Below, piece after piece: positions 41,740-50,858 of a stretch of 64,000 nucleotides of DNA; the stretch's first letter is position 1; each line of letters begins with the position of its first letter. The notes under the pieces are model-generated. The model did not search any database, was not told the DNA's origin, and worked only from the letters and a program-made list of their open reading frames with translations. Origin of the DNA: Amycolatopsis sp. WAC 01376 (lineage in GTDB: Bacteria > Actinomycetota > Actinomycetes > Mycobacteriales > Pseudonocardiaceae); the NCBI RefSeq assembly GCF_003947415.1, contig NZ_QHKL01000002.1:248001-312000 (forward strand). Direction: 5' to 3'. A program made the translations under genes and the position numbers.

Positions 41740-42321
41740 GTGACCACTTCCCAGCCGGCCCCTGGGGGCCAAATGCCGGTGGGACAGCCCGACGCTTTCG
41801 GCCAGCCGGAAGCGCCCAAAAAATCCAAGCTCGGCTGGCTGCGTTTCGCCATCCCGGTGCTCGTCGTCGTGATCGGCGGCGGTCTCTTCCTGGTCAACCA
41901 CTTCACCGGGACGGGCAACGCCCAGGCCGGTGAGTGCCTCAGCGTGACCGAGTTCTCCCGGACGGCCGACGAGCCGAAGAAGGCCGATTGCGGCGCTCAG
42001 GAGGCGAACGTCAAGATCGCCGCCCGCGTGGGCGGCGACGAGGCCTGCCCGGAGGGCGACTACGACAGCATCTCGATGTCCGGCCGGATCTCGTACAAGC
42101 TGTGCCTGATGGCCAACGCCAAGCAGGGCGACTGCCTCAAGGGCTACATGTCGAAGACCGCCGGATATCAGAAGGTGGCCTGCACCGATCCCGCCAAGGA
42201 CGCGGAATTGGTGAAGATCGCCAACGTCGCGGATCAGGCGTCCTGTGAGGGCACCGAAGCGACGCGAGTGGCGGTGTACTCGACGCCGCCGACCACGGTC
42301 TGCATCAAGACGGCGCCGTAA
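41740..42321 (+). CDS. LppU/SCO3897-type membrane-anchored extracytoplasmic protein (paralog 2)
   Basis: 193 residues. It differs from paralog 1 by a longer Gln/Gly/Pro-rich cytoplasmic head (residues 1-28) before the membrane helix (FAIPVLVVVIGGGLFLV). The external domain keeps the same cysteine positions (AGECLSVT, KADCGAQ, EACPEGDYD, YKLCLM, GDCLKG, VACTDP, ASCEGT, TVCIKT). GTG 41740 begins right after a GAGG stretch. The 111-base gap from paralog 1 has no terminator, so the two may be co-transcribed; a strong hairpin follows this gene. Confidence 0.72.
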   Translation: MTTSQPAPGGQMPVGQPDAFGQPEAPKKSKLGWLRFAIPVLVVVIGGGLFLVNHFTGTGNAQAGECLSVTEFSRTADEPKKADCGAQEANVKIAARVGGDEACPEGDYDSISMSGRISYKLCLMANAKQGDCLKGYMSKTAGYQKVACTDPAKDAELVKIANVADQASCEGTEATRVAVYSTPPTTVCIKTAP

Positions 42322-42333
42322 CCACAAGCACGT

Positions 42334-42376
42334 GAAGGCCCCTTTCCCTCGGCTCAGCTGAGGGGAAGGGGCCTTC
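42334..42376. terminator. Strong hairpin terminator after the LppU-like pair
   Basis: GAAGGCCCCTTTCCCTC (42334-42350) pairs with GAGGGGAAGGGGCCTTC (42360-42376) around a 9-base loop. It begins 13 bases after the stop. Confidence 0.8.
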
Positions 42377-42390
42377 GTGCGTGCCGGGGG

Positions 42391-42406
42391 AGCAAGGGAC
42401 CTTTGG
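42391..42406 (+). repeat. Half copy of repeat family A
   Basis: AGCAAGGGACCTTTGGT matches the 17-base arm of family A with one change; no complementary arm follows. It lies between the terminator at 42334 and the transporter gene, and looks like a decayed element. Confidence 0.55.
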
Positions 42407-42531
42407 TGTCGCCGCCGCCATCCGGCCCCGCGCGCCGCCATTCGTCGCACAGTGTGGGACGGGCTGCGACCGGGCGGTCACCGGTCCTAACGTTGCTCGT
42501 CCCCCACCCCGCCGATCGACCTGGAGTCCTG

Positions 42532-43800
42532 GTGGCGACGACAGAAACCCAAGCCGGTGAGAAGAAGCTCCTCGACTTCCCGACCTCCTGCGCCGCCCCG
42601 GTCCCGCGACCGGAGGAGCCGGTCAAGATCGTCCCGCTGGCGGTCGCGGGTGCCCTCGCGATCGGACTGACCTGGTACGTCTGGGCGGAGCACGGGGCGA
42701 AGTTCGGCGTCCTGCTGATCCTCGGCCTCCTGCTCGGGCTCGCGCTGTTCCACTCCCGGTTCGGTTTCACCTCGGCCTGGCGCCAGCTGATCGCGGTCGG
42801 GAACGGCCAGGGGCTGCGGGCGCACACGCTGCTGCTCGGAACGGCCGCGACGTTGATCGCGCTGATCGTGGGCACCGGTTCCGGCCTCTTCGGCAGCACG
42901 CCGAACCCGACCGCGGGCGGGCTGGGACTCGCGCTGTTCGTCGGCGCGACGATCTTCGCCATCGGCATGCAACTGGGCGGCGCCTGCGCGTCGGGAACGT
43001 TGTTCGCGGTCGGTTCCGGCCAGTCGACGATCGTCCTGACCCTCGGCGGCTTCATCACCGGCTCCGTCCTCTACACGTGGGCGTATCCGCTGTTGTCGGG
43101 CTGGCCCGAGTTCAAGGGCGTCCTGCTCGCGGACCACGTCGGCTGGTTCGGTTCGTGGGCGATCACCGTCGCCGTCCTCGCCGCGATCGTGCTGGGGACG
43201 CGGTTCGTGCAGAAGCGCCGCAACCCGCCGCCGGTCGACGTCGTCCCGACCGCGCGCGGCTTCGCCCGGATCTACCGCGGCTCCTGGCCGATCCTCGTCG
43301 GCGCCGTCGTCCTCGGGGTGCTGGCGGGCGCCGTCTTCCTGGTTTCCGGCGGGATCTGGGGTGTGACGAGCGCGTTCAGCCTGTGGGGCGCCAAGATCCT
43401 GCAGGTGTTCGGCCTGCACCCGGAGACCTGGGAATTCTGGCGGCTCAAGGCGAACGCGGCTTCGCTGGCCGGGCCGATCTGGAAGGACAAGAACAGCCTC
43501 ACCGACATCGGCATCATGATCGGTGCGGGGGTCGCGGCCGCGGCGGCGGGTGCGTGGAAGATCCACAGCTCGATCCCGTGGCGGACCGCGGTCGCCGCGG
43601 TGCTCGGCGGGATCCTGATGGGCGTCGGCGCGCGGATGGCGGGTGGCTGCAACATCGGCGCCTACCTCGGCGGTATCTCGGTCGGCAGCCTGCACGGCTG
43701 GCTGTGGGGTGTTTTCGCGCTCGGCGGCACCTGGATCGGGCTCAAGCTGCGACCGCTGTTCGGACTGGGCAACCCGGTTCCGACGGACAGCGTCTGCTGA
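42532..43800 (+). CDS. YeeE/YedE-family (TsuA-like) sulfur-compound transporter
   Basis: 422 residues with about 10-12 hydrophobic segments in two homologous halves. The family's paired cysteine signatures are present once per half: QLGGACASGTLFAVG and MAGGCNIGAYLGG. In the Spirochaeta thiosulfate importer TsuA (YeeE), cysteines at these places pass the substrate along. E. coli YedE-type relatives are linked to selenium or sulfur. No TusA/YeeD gene adjoins it. GTG 42532 follows CTGGAG. The N-terminal 30 residues (FPTSCAAPVPRPEE) are cytoplasmic and unusual. Convergence with sulfur amino-acid genes further right is suggestive only. Confidence 0.85.
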   Translation: MATTETQAGEKKLLDFPTSCAAPVPRPEEPVKIVPLAVAGALAIGLTWYVWAEHGAKFGVLLILGLLLGLALFHSRFGFTSAWRQLIAVGNGQGLRAHTLLLGTAATLIALIVGTGSGLFGSTPNPTAGGLGLALFVGATIFAIGMQLGGACASGTLFAVGSGQSTIVLTLGGFITGSVLYTWAYPLLSGWPEFKGVLLADHVGWFGSWAITVAVLAAIVLGTRFVQKRRNPPPVDVVPTARGFARIYRGSWPILVGAVVLGVLAGAVFLVSGGIWGVTSAFSLWGAKILQVFGLHPETWEFWRLKANAASLAGPIWKDKNSLTDIGIMIGAGVAAAAAGAWKIHSSIPWRTAVAAVLGGILMGVGARMAGGCNIGAYLGGISVGSLHGWLWGVFALGGTWIGLKLRPLFGLGNPVPTDSVC

Positions 43801-43816
43801 TCACTCTTCGTGACAA

Positions 43817-43853
43817 CCCGTATGCGGGCCTGCCCTTTCGGCCCGCATACGGG
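43817..43853. terminator. Hairpin terminator after the transporter gene
   Basis: CCCGTATGCGGGCC (43817-43830) is exactly complementary to GGCCCGCATACGGG (43840-43853), with a 9-base loop. It starts 17 bases after the stop. Confidence 0.82.
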
Positions 43854-43902
43854 GAAAAAGTTGGCAGGTAAAACCCGTGTTCGGCTACGCTCGGCTACAT
43901 GT

Positions 43903-43932
43903 CCGAGCTTGCGCATTAAGGCACAAGCTCGG
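43903..43932. promoter_or_regulatory. Inverted repeat upstream of the DHA2 exporter
   Basis: CCGAGCTTG (43903-43911) and CAAGCTCGG (43924-43932) are exact complements separated by 12 bases, about 92 bases before the exporter start. A direct repeat TCGGCTAC occurs just before it. It could be a repressor operator or a leader hairpin controlling the exporter; no cognate regulator gene is adjacent. Confidence 0.45.
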
Positions 43933-44024
43933 CTGGGGAAGGCTCGGCCTGGTGCCGGGCGTCGATTCCGTAGTCGCGACCACGGGGGTCGTCGCGTCCA
44001 CTCAGTAACAGGGACGGACTTTTC

Positions 44025-45557
44025 ATGTCAACGCAAAGCCCGGCCGCACCGGGCGGCGACAAACTCGACGCCGGCGTGCTCAAGGTCGCCGGCGTCGTCA
44101 TCCTCGGCGCGATCATGGCGATCCTCGACACGACGGTCGTCAATGTCGCGCTCCAGAAACTGACCATCGAGTTCCAGACCTCGTTCGACACCATCCAGTG
44201 GATCGCGACCGGCTACATGCTGGCGCTGGCGACGGTCATCCCGGTCACCGGCTGGGCCTCGGACCGGTTCGGCACCAAACGGCTCTACCTGACCGCGATC
44301 GGGCTGTTCCTGATCGGCTCGATGCTCGCCGGCATGGCCTGGGACGTCGAATCGCTGATCATCTTCCGGGTCCTGCAGGGCTTCGGCGGCGGCATGCTGA
44401 TGCCCGCCGGCATGACGATCCTGACCAGGGCCGCGGGACCGCACCGGATCGGGCGCGTGATGGGCGTGCTCGGCGTGCCGATGCTGCTCGGCCCGATCGG
44501 TGGCCCGATCCTCGGCGGCTGGCTGGTCGACGCGGTGAGCTGGCGCTGGATCTTCTACATCAACGTGCCGATCGGCCTCATCACCATGGTGCTGGCCTGG
44601 CGCGTGCTGCCGAAGGACCGGCCGGAGCCCAGCGAGCGCTTCGACTTCCTCGGCATGCTGATGGTGTCGCCGGGGCTGGCGGCGCTGATCTTCGGTGTTT
44701 CGAACATCCCGTCGGCAGGCGGGATCGGCGCGGTGGAAGTCTGGCTGCCCGCGCTGGCCGGGGTCGCGCTGCTGGTGGCGTTCGTGTTCCGGGCGAATCG
44801 GGTCACGAACCCGCTGCTCGATCTGAAGTTGTTCAAGAACCGGTCGTTCTCCGTCGCCATGGTGACGATGACCTTCTTCTGTGTCGCGTTCTTCGGCGCG
44901 ATGCTGTTGCTGCCCACGTATTTTGTGCTGGCGCGCGGTGAATCGGCGATGAACGCCGGTCTGCTGCTCGCCCCGCAGGGGGTCGGCGCGATGCTGACCA
45001 TGCCGATCGCGGGCAGGCTCGCGGACAAGATCGGCGCGCGGCAGATCGTGCTGCCCGGTCTCGTGCTGATGCTCGCCGGGCTGATCGCCTTCACCCAGGT
45101 CACCGCTGCGACGCCGTACTGGCTGCTGCTTTCGGCGCTGTTCGTGATGGGGCTCGGCATGGGCGCGACGATGATGCCGATCACCTCGGCCGCGTTGCAG
45201 ACGCTCAAGCCGCAGGACATGGCGAAGGCATCGACGGCGACGAACATCCTTCAGCAGACCGCGGGCGCGATCGGGGCGGCGGTGCTGTCGATCATCCTGG
45301 CGGCGTTGCTCGCCGGGAAGTTCGGCGTGCCGACCGCGCAGGGACAGTTGGCCGCGACGGCCGCGGTGATGAACCCGGCGACGCACGAAGCGGCTTCGGG
45401 GCTGACCGCGGACGCGTTCTCGACGACGTTCCTGTGGTCGTTGATCCTGCTCGCGCTGTGCCTGATCCCGGCGGCGTTTCTGCCGAAGACCAAGCCCGCC
45501 CTGCCGGAGGGCGCGGACGGCGAGGTCTCCGCGGCCCCGCCGATCATGACCCACTGA
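44025..45557 (+). CDS. DHA2-family MFS exporter (EmrB/QacA type)
   Basis: 510 residues with 14 hydrophobic segments. ILDTTVVNVALQKL is the DHA2 motif in helix 1, GWASDRFGTKRLYLTAIGLFLIGS is motif A, and VLGVPMLLGPIGGPILGGWLVD is the antiporter motif C. It should exchange protons for a drug or metabolite. The N-terminal 20 residues are cytoplasmic. A dyad lies about 90 bases upstream and a 70-base hairpin ends the gene. The substrate is unknown; the biosynthetic cluster already has its own MFS at 6881, so this one is probably a general drug exporter. Confidence 0.9.
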   Translation: MSTQSPAAPGGDKLDAGVLKVAGVVILGAIMAILDTTVVNVALQKLTIEFQTSFDTIQWIATGYMLALATVIPVTGWASDRFGTKRLYLTAIGLFLIGSMLAGMAWDVESLIIFRVLQGFGGGMLMPAGMTILTRAAGPHRIGRVMGVLGVPMLLGPIGGPILGGWLVDAVSWRWIFYINVPIGLITMVLAWRVLPKDRPEPSERFDFLGMLMVSPGLAALIFGVSNIPSAGGIGAVEVWLPALAGVALLVAFVFRANRVTNPLLDLKLFKNRSFSVAMVTMTFFCVAFFGAMLLLPTYFVLARGESAMNAGLLLAPQGVGAMLTMPIAGRLADKIGARQIVLPGLVLMLAGLIAFTQVTAATPYWLLLSALFVMGLGMGATMMPITSAALQTLKPQDMAKASTATNILQQTAGAIGAAVLSIILAALLAGKFGVPTAQGQLAATAAVMNPATHEAASGLTADAFSTTFLWSLILLALCLIPAAFLPKTKPALPEGADGEVSAAPPIMTH

Positions 45558-45579
45558 GCATGATCAGCTAGGCCCGGAA

Positions 45580-45649
45580 GGGAGCAAGGGACCTTTGCTA
45601 CCGCTTCTCTCGACGTCGAGACAAGCGGTAGCAAAGGTCCCTTGCTCCC
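45580..45649. repeat. Near-perfect 70-base hairpin, repeat family A, between convergent genes
   Basis: A 27-base arm (45580-45606, containing AGCAAGGGACCTTTGCT) is exactly complementary to 45623-45649. The 16-base centre is itself palindromic (TCTCGACGTCGAGA). It lies 23 bases after the exporter stop and 19 bases from the thiolase stop, ending in CCTTTT, so it can terminate transcription from both sides. Confidence 0.85.
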
Positions 45650-45667
45650 TTTTCGCAGGTCAGGGGG

Positions 45668-46888
45668 TCAGGAGAGGCGCTCCAGGACCATCGCCATGCC
45701 CTGGCCGCCACCGACGCACATGGTCTCGAGGCCGAACTGCTTGTCGTGGTGGCGCAGCGAGTTGATGAGCGTGGAGGTGATCCGCGCGCCGGTCATGCCG
45801 AACGGGTGGCCGACGGCGATCGCGCCACCGTTGACGTTCAGCTTGTCGAGGTCGATCCCGAGGTCCTTGTAGGACGGGATGACCTGCGCGGCGAACGCCT
45901 CGTTGATCTCGACGAGGTCGATGTCGTCGATGGACATCCCGGCGCGGGCGAGCGCGCGCTTCGACGCCTCGACCGGGCCGTAGCCCATGATCTCCGGCGA
46001 CAGCCCGGAAACACCGGTCGAGACGACGCGGGCCAGCGGCGTCAGACCCAGTTCCTTCGCCTTGGTGTCGGACATGATGATCACGGCGGCGGCGCCGTCG
46101 TTGAGCGCGCAGCAGTTGCCCGCGGTGATCCGGCCGTCGGGGCGGAAGACCGGCTTGAGGCCGGAGACGCCTTCGAGGGTGACGCCGGCGCGCGGGCCGT
46201 CGTCCTTCGAGACGACGGTGCCGTCCGGCAGGGTGACCGGGGTGATGTCGTTGGCCCAGAAGCCGTCCGCGATGGCCTTTTCGGCGAGGTTCTGCGAGCG
46301 GACGCCGAACTCGTCCATCTCCTCACGAGAGACGTTCTTCAGCCGCGCCAGGTTTTCGGCGGTCTGGCCCATCGCGATGTAGACGTCGGGCAGGGTGCCG
46401 TTCTCGCGCGGGTCGGTCCAGCTGTCGGCGCCTTCGGCCGCGACCTGTGCGGTGCGAGCCTCGGCGTCGGCGAAGAGCGGGTTGTGCGTGTTCGGCCAGG
46501 AGTCGGAGCTGCCGTTGGCGAAGCGGGACACGGTCTCGACGCCGGCGGAGATGAACACGTCGCCTTCGCCCGCCTTGATCGCGTGCAGTGCCATGCGGGT
46601 GGTCTGGAGGCTGGAGGAGCAGTACCGGGTGATCGTGCAGCCGGGAAGGTGGTCGTAGCCGAGTTCGACGGCGACCGCGCGGCCCATGTTGAAGCCCTGC
46701 TCGCCGCCGGGGAGACCACAGCCGAGCATGAGGTCTTCGATCTGCGCCGGGTCGAGTTCGGGGACCTTGTCGAGCGCGGCGCGGACCATCTGCGCGGTGA
46801 GGTCGTCCGGGCGGATGCTCACCAGCGATCCCTTGCCGGCGCGGCCGATCGGGGATCGGGCGGTGGAGACGATGACGGCTTCGGGCAT
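45668..46888 (-). CDS. Acetyl-CoA C-acetyltransferase (thiolase)
   Basis: 406 residues. [11 protein letters not shown] holds the acylated cysteine, [19 protein letters not shown] the His, and [15 protein letters not shown]-like the second cysteine (CVGGGQG). These are the full catalytic set of a biosynthetic/degradative thiolase. ATG 46888 gives the standard N terminus ([19 protein letters not shown]); a longer in-frame start at 46972 is not supported. The gene stands alone, without a hydroxyacyl-CoA dehydrogenase next to it. It should act in fatty-acid oxidation or acetoacetyl-CoA formation. Confidence 0.93.
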   Translation of the reverse strand: MPEAVIVSTARSPIGRAGKGSLVSIRPDDLTAQMVRAALDKVPELDPAQIEDLMLGCGLPGGEQGFNMGRAVAVELGYDHLPGCTITRYCSSSLQTTRMALHAIKAGEGDVFISAGVETVSRFANGSSDSWPNTHNPLFADAEARTAQVAAEGADSWTDPRENGTLPDVYIAMGQTAENLARLKNVSREEMDEFGVRSQNLAEKAIADGFWANDITPVTLPDGTVVSKDDGPRAGVTLEGVSGLKPVFRPDGRITAGNCCALNDGAAAVIIMSDTKAKELGLTPLARVVSTGVSGLSPEIMGYGPVEASKRALARAGMSIDDIDLVEINEAFAAQVIPSYKDLGIDLDKLNVNGGAIAVGHPFGMTGARITSTLINSLRHHDKQFGLETMCVGGGQGMAMVLERLS

Positions 46889-47067
46889 GGAACGACACTC
46901 CCTTGTTCTCGATCCAGACGCGCTAAGCGGTTGCTCACCTCGCATCCTCCACCGGAGGGAGGTGCGGGTCAAAGGCGAACGCGACCCACGCCACTCTTTT
47001 ATCCTGCGGTCTTCACCCCGCCCGGTTGAGTGGACACAGCACGACCTGCGGCGTTTAGGCTGTCGGA

Positions 47068-48438
47068 GTGGAATACGTCGAGCACATCGTGGACCTCGTG
47101 GGCAACACCCCTCTGGTCAAGCTGAACGCACTGGCCGAAGGGCTGCAACCGCTCATCCTGGCCAAGGTCGAGTACGTCAACCCCGGCGGCAGCGTCAAGG
47201 ACCGCATCGCGCTTCGGATGATCGAAGCCGCGGAGCGTTCGGGCGCGCTGAAGCCCGGCGGCACCATCGTCGAACCGACCTCCGGCAACACCGGCGTCGG
47301 GCTGGCCATGGTGGCGCAGCGCAAGGGGTACAAGTGCGTGTTCGTCTGCCCGGACAAGGTCAGCGAGGACAAGCGCAACGTGCTCAAGGCCTACGGCGCC
47401 CGCGTCGTCGTCTGCCCGACCGCTGTGGCGCCGGAGCACCCGGACTCCTACTACAACGTTTCCGATCGCCTCGTCCGCGAGATCGAGGGCGCCTGGAAGC
47501 CGAACCAGTACGCCAACCCGGAGAACCCCGCCAGCCACTACCACTCGACCGGCCCGGAGCTCTGGCGCCAGACCGAAGGCAAGATCACGCACTTCGTCGC
47601 GGGCGTCGGCACGGGCGGCACGATCTCGGGCACCGGCAAGTACCTGAAGGAGGTCAGCGACGGCCGCGTGCAGGTCATCGGCGCGGACCCCGAAGGCTCG
47701 GTGTACTCCGGCGGGACCGGGCGGCCGTACCTCGTCGAGGGCGTCGGTGAGGACTTCTGGCCGGACACCTACGACCGGGGCATCGCCGACCGGATCATCG
47801 CGGTGTCGGACGCGAACTCCTTCGACATCACCCGTCGCCTCGCGCTAGAAGAGGGACTGCTCGTCGGCGGCTCGTGCGGGATGGCCGTCGCCGCCGCGCT
47901 CAAGCTCGCCGAGGGCCTCGGCCCGGACGACGTCGTCGTCGTGCTCCTGCCCGACGTCGGCCGCGGCTACCTCACCAAGGTGTTCAACGACGACTGGATG
48001 TCCTCCTACGGCTTCCTGCCGCCGGACTCCAGCGGCGCCACCGTCGGCGACGTCCTGATGAAGAAGAGCGGCTCGCTGCCCAGTCTCGTGCACAGTCACC
48101 CGAACGAGACCGTCGCCGAAGCGGTGGCGATCCTCTCCGAGTTCGGCGTCAGCCAGATGCCCGTGGTCAGCGCGGAGCCCCCGGTCATGGCGGCCGAGGT
48201 CGTCGGCGCGGTCAACGAACGCGACCTGCTCGAGGCGCTCTTCACCGGCAAGGCTCAGCTGGCCGACCGGCTCGAGCAGCACATGTCGCCGCCGCTGCCG
48301 ACCATCGGCGCCGGTGAACAGGTCAGCGTGGCGATGAACGCGCTCTCGGGCGCGGACGGCGCGTTGGTGCTGGTCGACGGCAAGCCGGCGGGTGTCGTGA
48401 CCCGCCATGACCTGCTCGCGTTTCTCGCGGGACGGTAA
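47068..48438 (+). CDS. cbs: Cystathionine beta-synthase
   Basis: 456 residues. The N-terminal 320 residues are a fold-type II PLP enzyme: NPGGSVKDRIALRMIE has the PLP lysine, PTSGNTGVGLA the phosphate-binding loop and GTGGTISGTGKYLKE the second glycine loop. The C-terminal part (about 330-456) has a CBS-domain pair (LPSLVHSHPNETVAEAVAILSEFGVSQMPV and HMSPPLPTIGAGEQ). It condenses serine with homocysteine to cystathionine in reverse transsulfuration. There is no heme-binding leader. The cystathionine gamma-synthase gene lies 3 kb downstream on the same strand, with three membrane-protein genes between. Distinguishing it from cysteine synthase rests on the CBS domains. Confidence 0.92.
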   Translation: MEYVEHIVDLVGNTPLVKLNALAEGLQPLILAKVEYVNPGGSVKDRIALRMIEAAERSGALKPGGTIVEPTSGNTGVGLAMVAQRKGYKCVFVCPDKVSEDKRNVLKAYGARVVVCPTAVAPEHPDSYYNVSDRLVREIEGAWKPNQYANPENPASHYHSTGPELWRQTEGKITHFVAGVGTGGTISGTGKYLKEVSDGRVQVIGADPEGSVYSGGTGRPYLVEGVGEDFWPDTYDRGIADRIIAVSDANSFDITRRLALEEGLLVGGSCGMAVAAALKLAEGLGPDDVVVVLLPDVGRGYLTKVFNDDWMSSYGFLPPDSSGATVGDVLMKKSGSLPSLVHSHPNETVAEAVAILSEFGVSQMPVVSAEPPVMAAEVVGAVNERDLLEALFTGKAQLADRLEQHMSPPLPTIGAGEQVSVAMNALSGADGALVLVDGKPAGVVTRHDLLAFLAGR

Positions 48439-48554
48439 AGAGGCATTTCATCGGATGGTCGGGCCGGGGCGTTACGAGCGGCCCACCCGGCTATCCGATA
48501 GCGTGTCGGGTGAGTTGAACTTCTATGTCCTCGTCAAGGGGGTTCAAGACCCAA

Positions 48555-50108
48555 ATGAGTGCTCCGCAGCCACCGAATCAGCCTTGGGGTGGCGCCCAGC
48601 CACCGCAGGGACCCCCGAGTGGCCCCCAGCCGCAGCAAGACAACCCGTTCGGTTCCCCGGAACCGACTCAGGTGGTCCAGCCCGGCCAGCCGCCCCAGCC
48701 CGACTACGGGCAACAACAGTACGGGCAGCAGCCCTCCTATGAGCAGCCCCAGGGCGGCGGGTTCGGCGACACGCCGGAGCCCACACAGGTCGTGCAGCCG
48801 GTCCAGCCCGGTTCCGGCGACGCGAACGCGACCCAGGTCGTGCAGCCGGTGAGCGGCGGCGGGGAATCCCCCACCGCCGAGTCCACCCAGCTCGTGCCGC
48901 CGGGTTCGCAGCCGCCCGCCATCCCGTACGCCCCGCCGCCGAGCGCGGCCGACAACCCGGCCGCCGGTGCCTACGGCGCCCAGGGTGGCGGTTTCGGTCA
49001 GCAGCAGGGCTTCGGCGGGCCCCAGCAGGGCGGGTTCGACCCGTCGCAGGGCCAGCAGCAGCCTGGTTACGGCCAGCCGCAGCAGGGCTTCGGCGGACCG
49101 CCGCAGGGCGGCTTCGGCCAGCAGCCCGGTTTCGGCGGACCGCCGCAGGGCTACAGCCCCGCCGCCGGTGGTGGTGCCGGCGGGAACCCGCTGTTCGGGT
49201 TCATCGCCGGTGGCCTCGTCGGCCTTCTCGGTCTTCTCGCGCTCGTCTTCAGCTTCGTCTACTTCGGTGACGCGAGCGACTTCTCCAAGGGTGTCGACGC
49301 CCAGGCCTCCAGGATGAGCGAAGAGGCCATCAACAAGGCCCTGGACCAGTTCGGCCTGGCTTCGCCCGGCACTGTCTGGCTCTACGTGATCCTGCTGCTG
49401 GTCGCTTCGATCGTCGCGACCGCGGCCGGTGCCGGTCTCGCACTGGCGGGCAAGCTCCCGGCCTCGCTCAAGAAGATCGTGCCGATCGCGGTCACCGCGG
49501 GCGGCGCGCTGCTGCTCCTCTTCGGCATCCTGCTCCTCGGCGCCACGACCGCGTCGGGCGACGGTGTCCCGAGCGGGGTCAGCATCGGGATCGGCCTGCC
49601 GCACCTGATCTTCGGCATCCTGATCCTGATCGTGGGTGTGCTGGGCCTGATCCCGGCGACCGCGCAGTTCGTCGGTCTCGGTGGCGGCGGTTCGGTGCTC
49701 GGTGCCCCGCAGAGCGGTCAGCCCGGCGGATTCGGCGGACCGCCGCAGGGCGGCTTCGGTCAGCCGGGGCAGCCCGGCCAGCCTGGTCAGTTCGGCCAGC
49801 AGCAGCCGGGTCAATACGGCCAGCCGCAGCCCGGTCAGTACGGTCAGCCCGGCCAGGCCGGTCCGCCTTCGGGTGGTTTCCCGCAGCAGGGGCAGCCTGG
49901 CGGTTTCGGGCAGCAGCAGGGCCAGCAGGGTCCGCCCAGCGGTAGCTTCGGCCAGCCGGGTCAGTCGCCGCAGGGCGGCTTCGGCCAGCCCCAGCAGCAA
50001 CAGCAGCAGCCCGGCGGTTTCGGGCAGCAGCCCGGTCAGCAGGGCCCGCCCAGCGGCGGGTTCGGTCAGCCGGGCCAGCAGCCCGGTCAGCCGCCGCAGC
50101 AGTGGTGA
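48555..50108 (+). CDS. Q/G/P-rich membrane protein with low-complexity arms
   Basis: 517 residues from ATG 48555 (an in-frame ATG at 48525 would add ten). Residues 1-205 and 385-517 are extremely rich in Gln, Gly, Pro and Phe, with short repeats such as [17 protein letters not shown] and TQVVQP. Between them are four hydrophobic segments ([91 protein letters not shown]) with an external loop. The tails should be cytoplasmic. The composition resembles phase-separating or polymerising protein tails. The next two genes are smaller relatives. I recognise no catalytic domain. Confidence 0.7.
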   Translation: MSAPQPPNQPWGGAQPPQGPPSGPQPQQDNPFGSPEPTQVVQPGQPPQPDYGQQQYGQQPSYEQPQGGGFGDTPEPTQVVQPVQPGSGDANATQVVQPVSGGGESPTAESTQLVPPGSQPPAIPYAPPPSAADNPAAGAYGAQGGGFGQQQGFGGPQQGGFDPSQGQQQPGYGQPQQGFGGPPQGGFGQQPGFGGPPQGYSPAAGGGAGGNPLFGFIAGGLVGLLGLLALVFSFVYFGDASDFSKGVDAQASRMSEEAINKALDQFGLASPGTVWLYVILLLVASIVATAAGAGLALAGKLPASLKKIVPIAVTAGGALLLLFGILLLGATTASGDGVPSGVSIGIGLPHLIFGILILIVGVLGLIPATAQFVGLGGGGSVLGAPQSGQPGGFGGPPQGGFGQPGQPGQPGQFGQQQPGQYGQPQPGQYGQPGQAGPPSGGFPQQGQPGGFGQQQGQQGPPSGSFGQPGQSPQGGFGQPQQQQQQPGGFGQQPGQQGPPSGGFGQPGQQPGQPPQQW

Positions 50109-50250
50109 TCCACCACCGCTGAACGGTTTCGCTCAGGACGCCCCCGGCCCATCGCCGGGGGCGTCCCGCGTTTCCGGATTCGCCTGCCGCGGCCAGGTTC
50201 GCGGGGCTAGGGTGAGCGCCGTTGACTCACCCCTTGCCGACGGGAGCGAC

Positions 50251-50811
50251 GTGACCGGTCCGTACGGATATCCCGCACAGCAGCCCGGACCGGCAGGTTT
50301 CGGCTATCCCGCGCAACAGGCCCGGCCCTCCGGCGCGACGGCGATCATCGCCGCGGTGCTCGGGCTACTCGGGGCCCTCGCGTCCGGCTTCATTCCGATC
50401 CGCTACTTCATCGGACTCCCGTCGGGTTTCAGCCTCTCGAACCTGCCCGCCTTCGCGCTCATCGAACTGGTGCTCTACCTGCTCGCCGCGTTGTTCTTGC
50501 TGATCGGCGCGTTGACGACGTTCTTCCGTTCGGTGATCGGCGCCGTCCTGCTGATCCTCGGCTCACTGCTCGCCATCGTGGCCGTCGTGCTGGAGCCGAT
50601 CGCGTTCCGCGTGCCGTACCGGATCCACCTCGACATCCTGCTCCGGTTCGCGACCTTCGACGGCGTTCTCCGCCTGGCCATGATCGTGTTCGGCCTGCTG
50701 GCCCTGCTGCTGGCGATCCTCCCGCCGACGTGGAAGTACCTGCGCCGGCGGCCTGCCCCGGCCCAGTCCTATCGGCCGCAGAATCAGTTTCCCCAGCAAG
50801 GCGGTTGGTGA
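50251..50811 (+). CDS. Small tetraspan membrane protein with Q/P-rich ends
   Basis: 186 residues. A 25-residue head (YGYPAQQPGPAGFGYPAQQ) is followed by four hydrophobic segments (AIIAAVLGLLGALASGFIPI; LPAFALIELVLYLLAALFLLIGAL; VIGAVLLILGSLLAIVAVVLEPI; LRLAMIVFGLLALLLAIL) and a short tail (QSYRPQNQFPQQGGW). It shares arrangement and the closing G-x-W with the genes on both sides, suggesting a local family. GTG 50251 is preceded by GGGAG; the open frame further upstream runs through the low-complexity part of the previous gene in another frame and is not coding. Confidence 0.65.
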   Translation: MTGPYGYPAQQPGPAGFGYPAQQARPSGATAIIAAVLGLLGALASGFIPIRYFIGLPSGFSLSNLPAFALIELVLYLLAALFLLIGALTTFFRSVIGAVLLILGSLLAIVAVVLEPIAFRVPYRIHLDILLRFATFDGVLRLAMIVFGLLALLLAILPPTWKYLRRRPAPAQSYRPQNQFPQQGGW

Positions 50812-50858
50812 GCCGTCCGGCTGGCAGGATGAGGCGAGAGTTTTCGACAGGGGGAGAA

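Noticed and set aside
45580-45649. tRNA or structured ncRNA
   Set aside because: It is a simple fold-back with no cloverleaf arms, no CCA and no conserved loops; position between convergent stops suits a terminator.
49681-50250. In-frame extension of the gene at 50251 back through the preceding gene
   Set aside because: This would be a Ser/Arg-rich product of the previous gene's low-complexity DNA; the GTG at 50251 with GGGAG gives a proper membrane-protein start.
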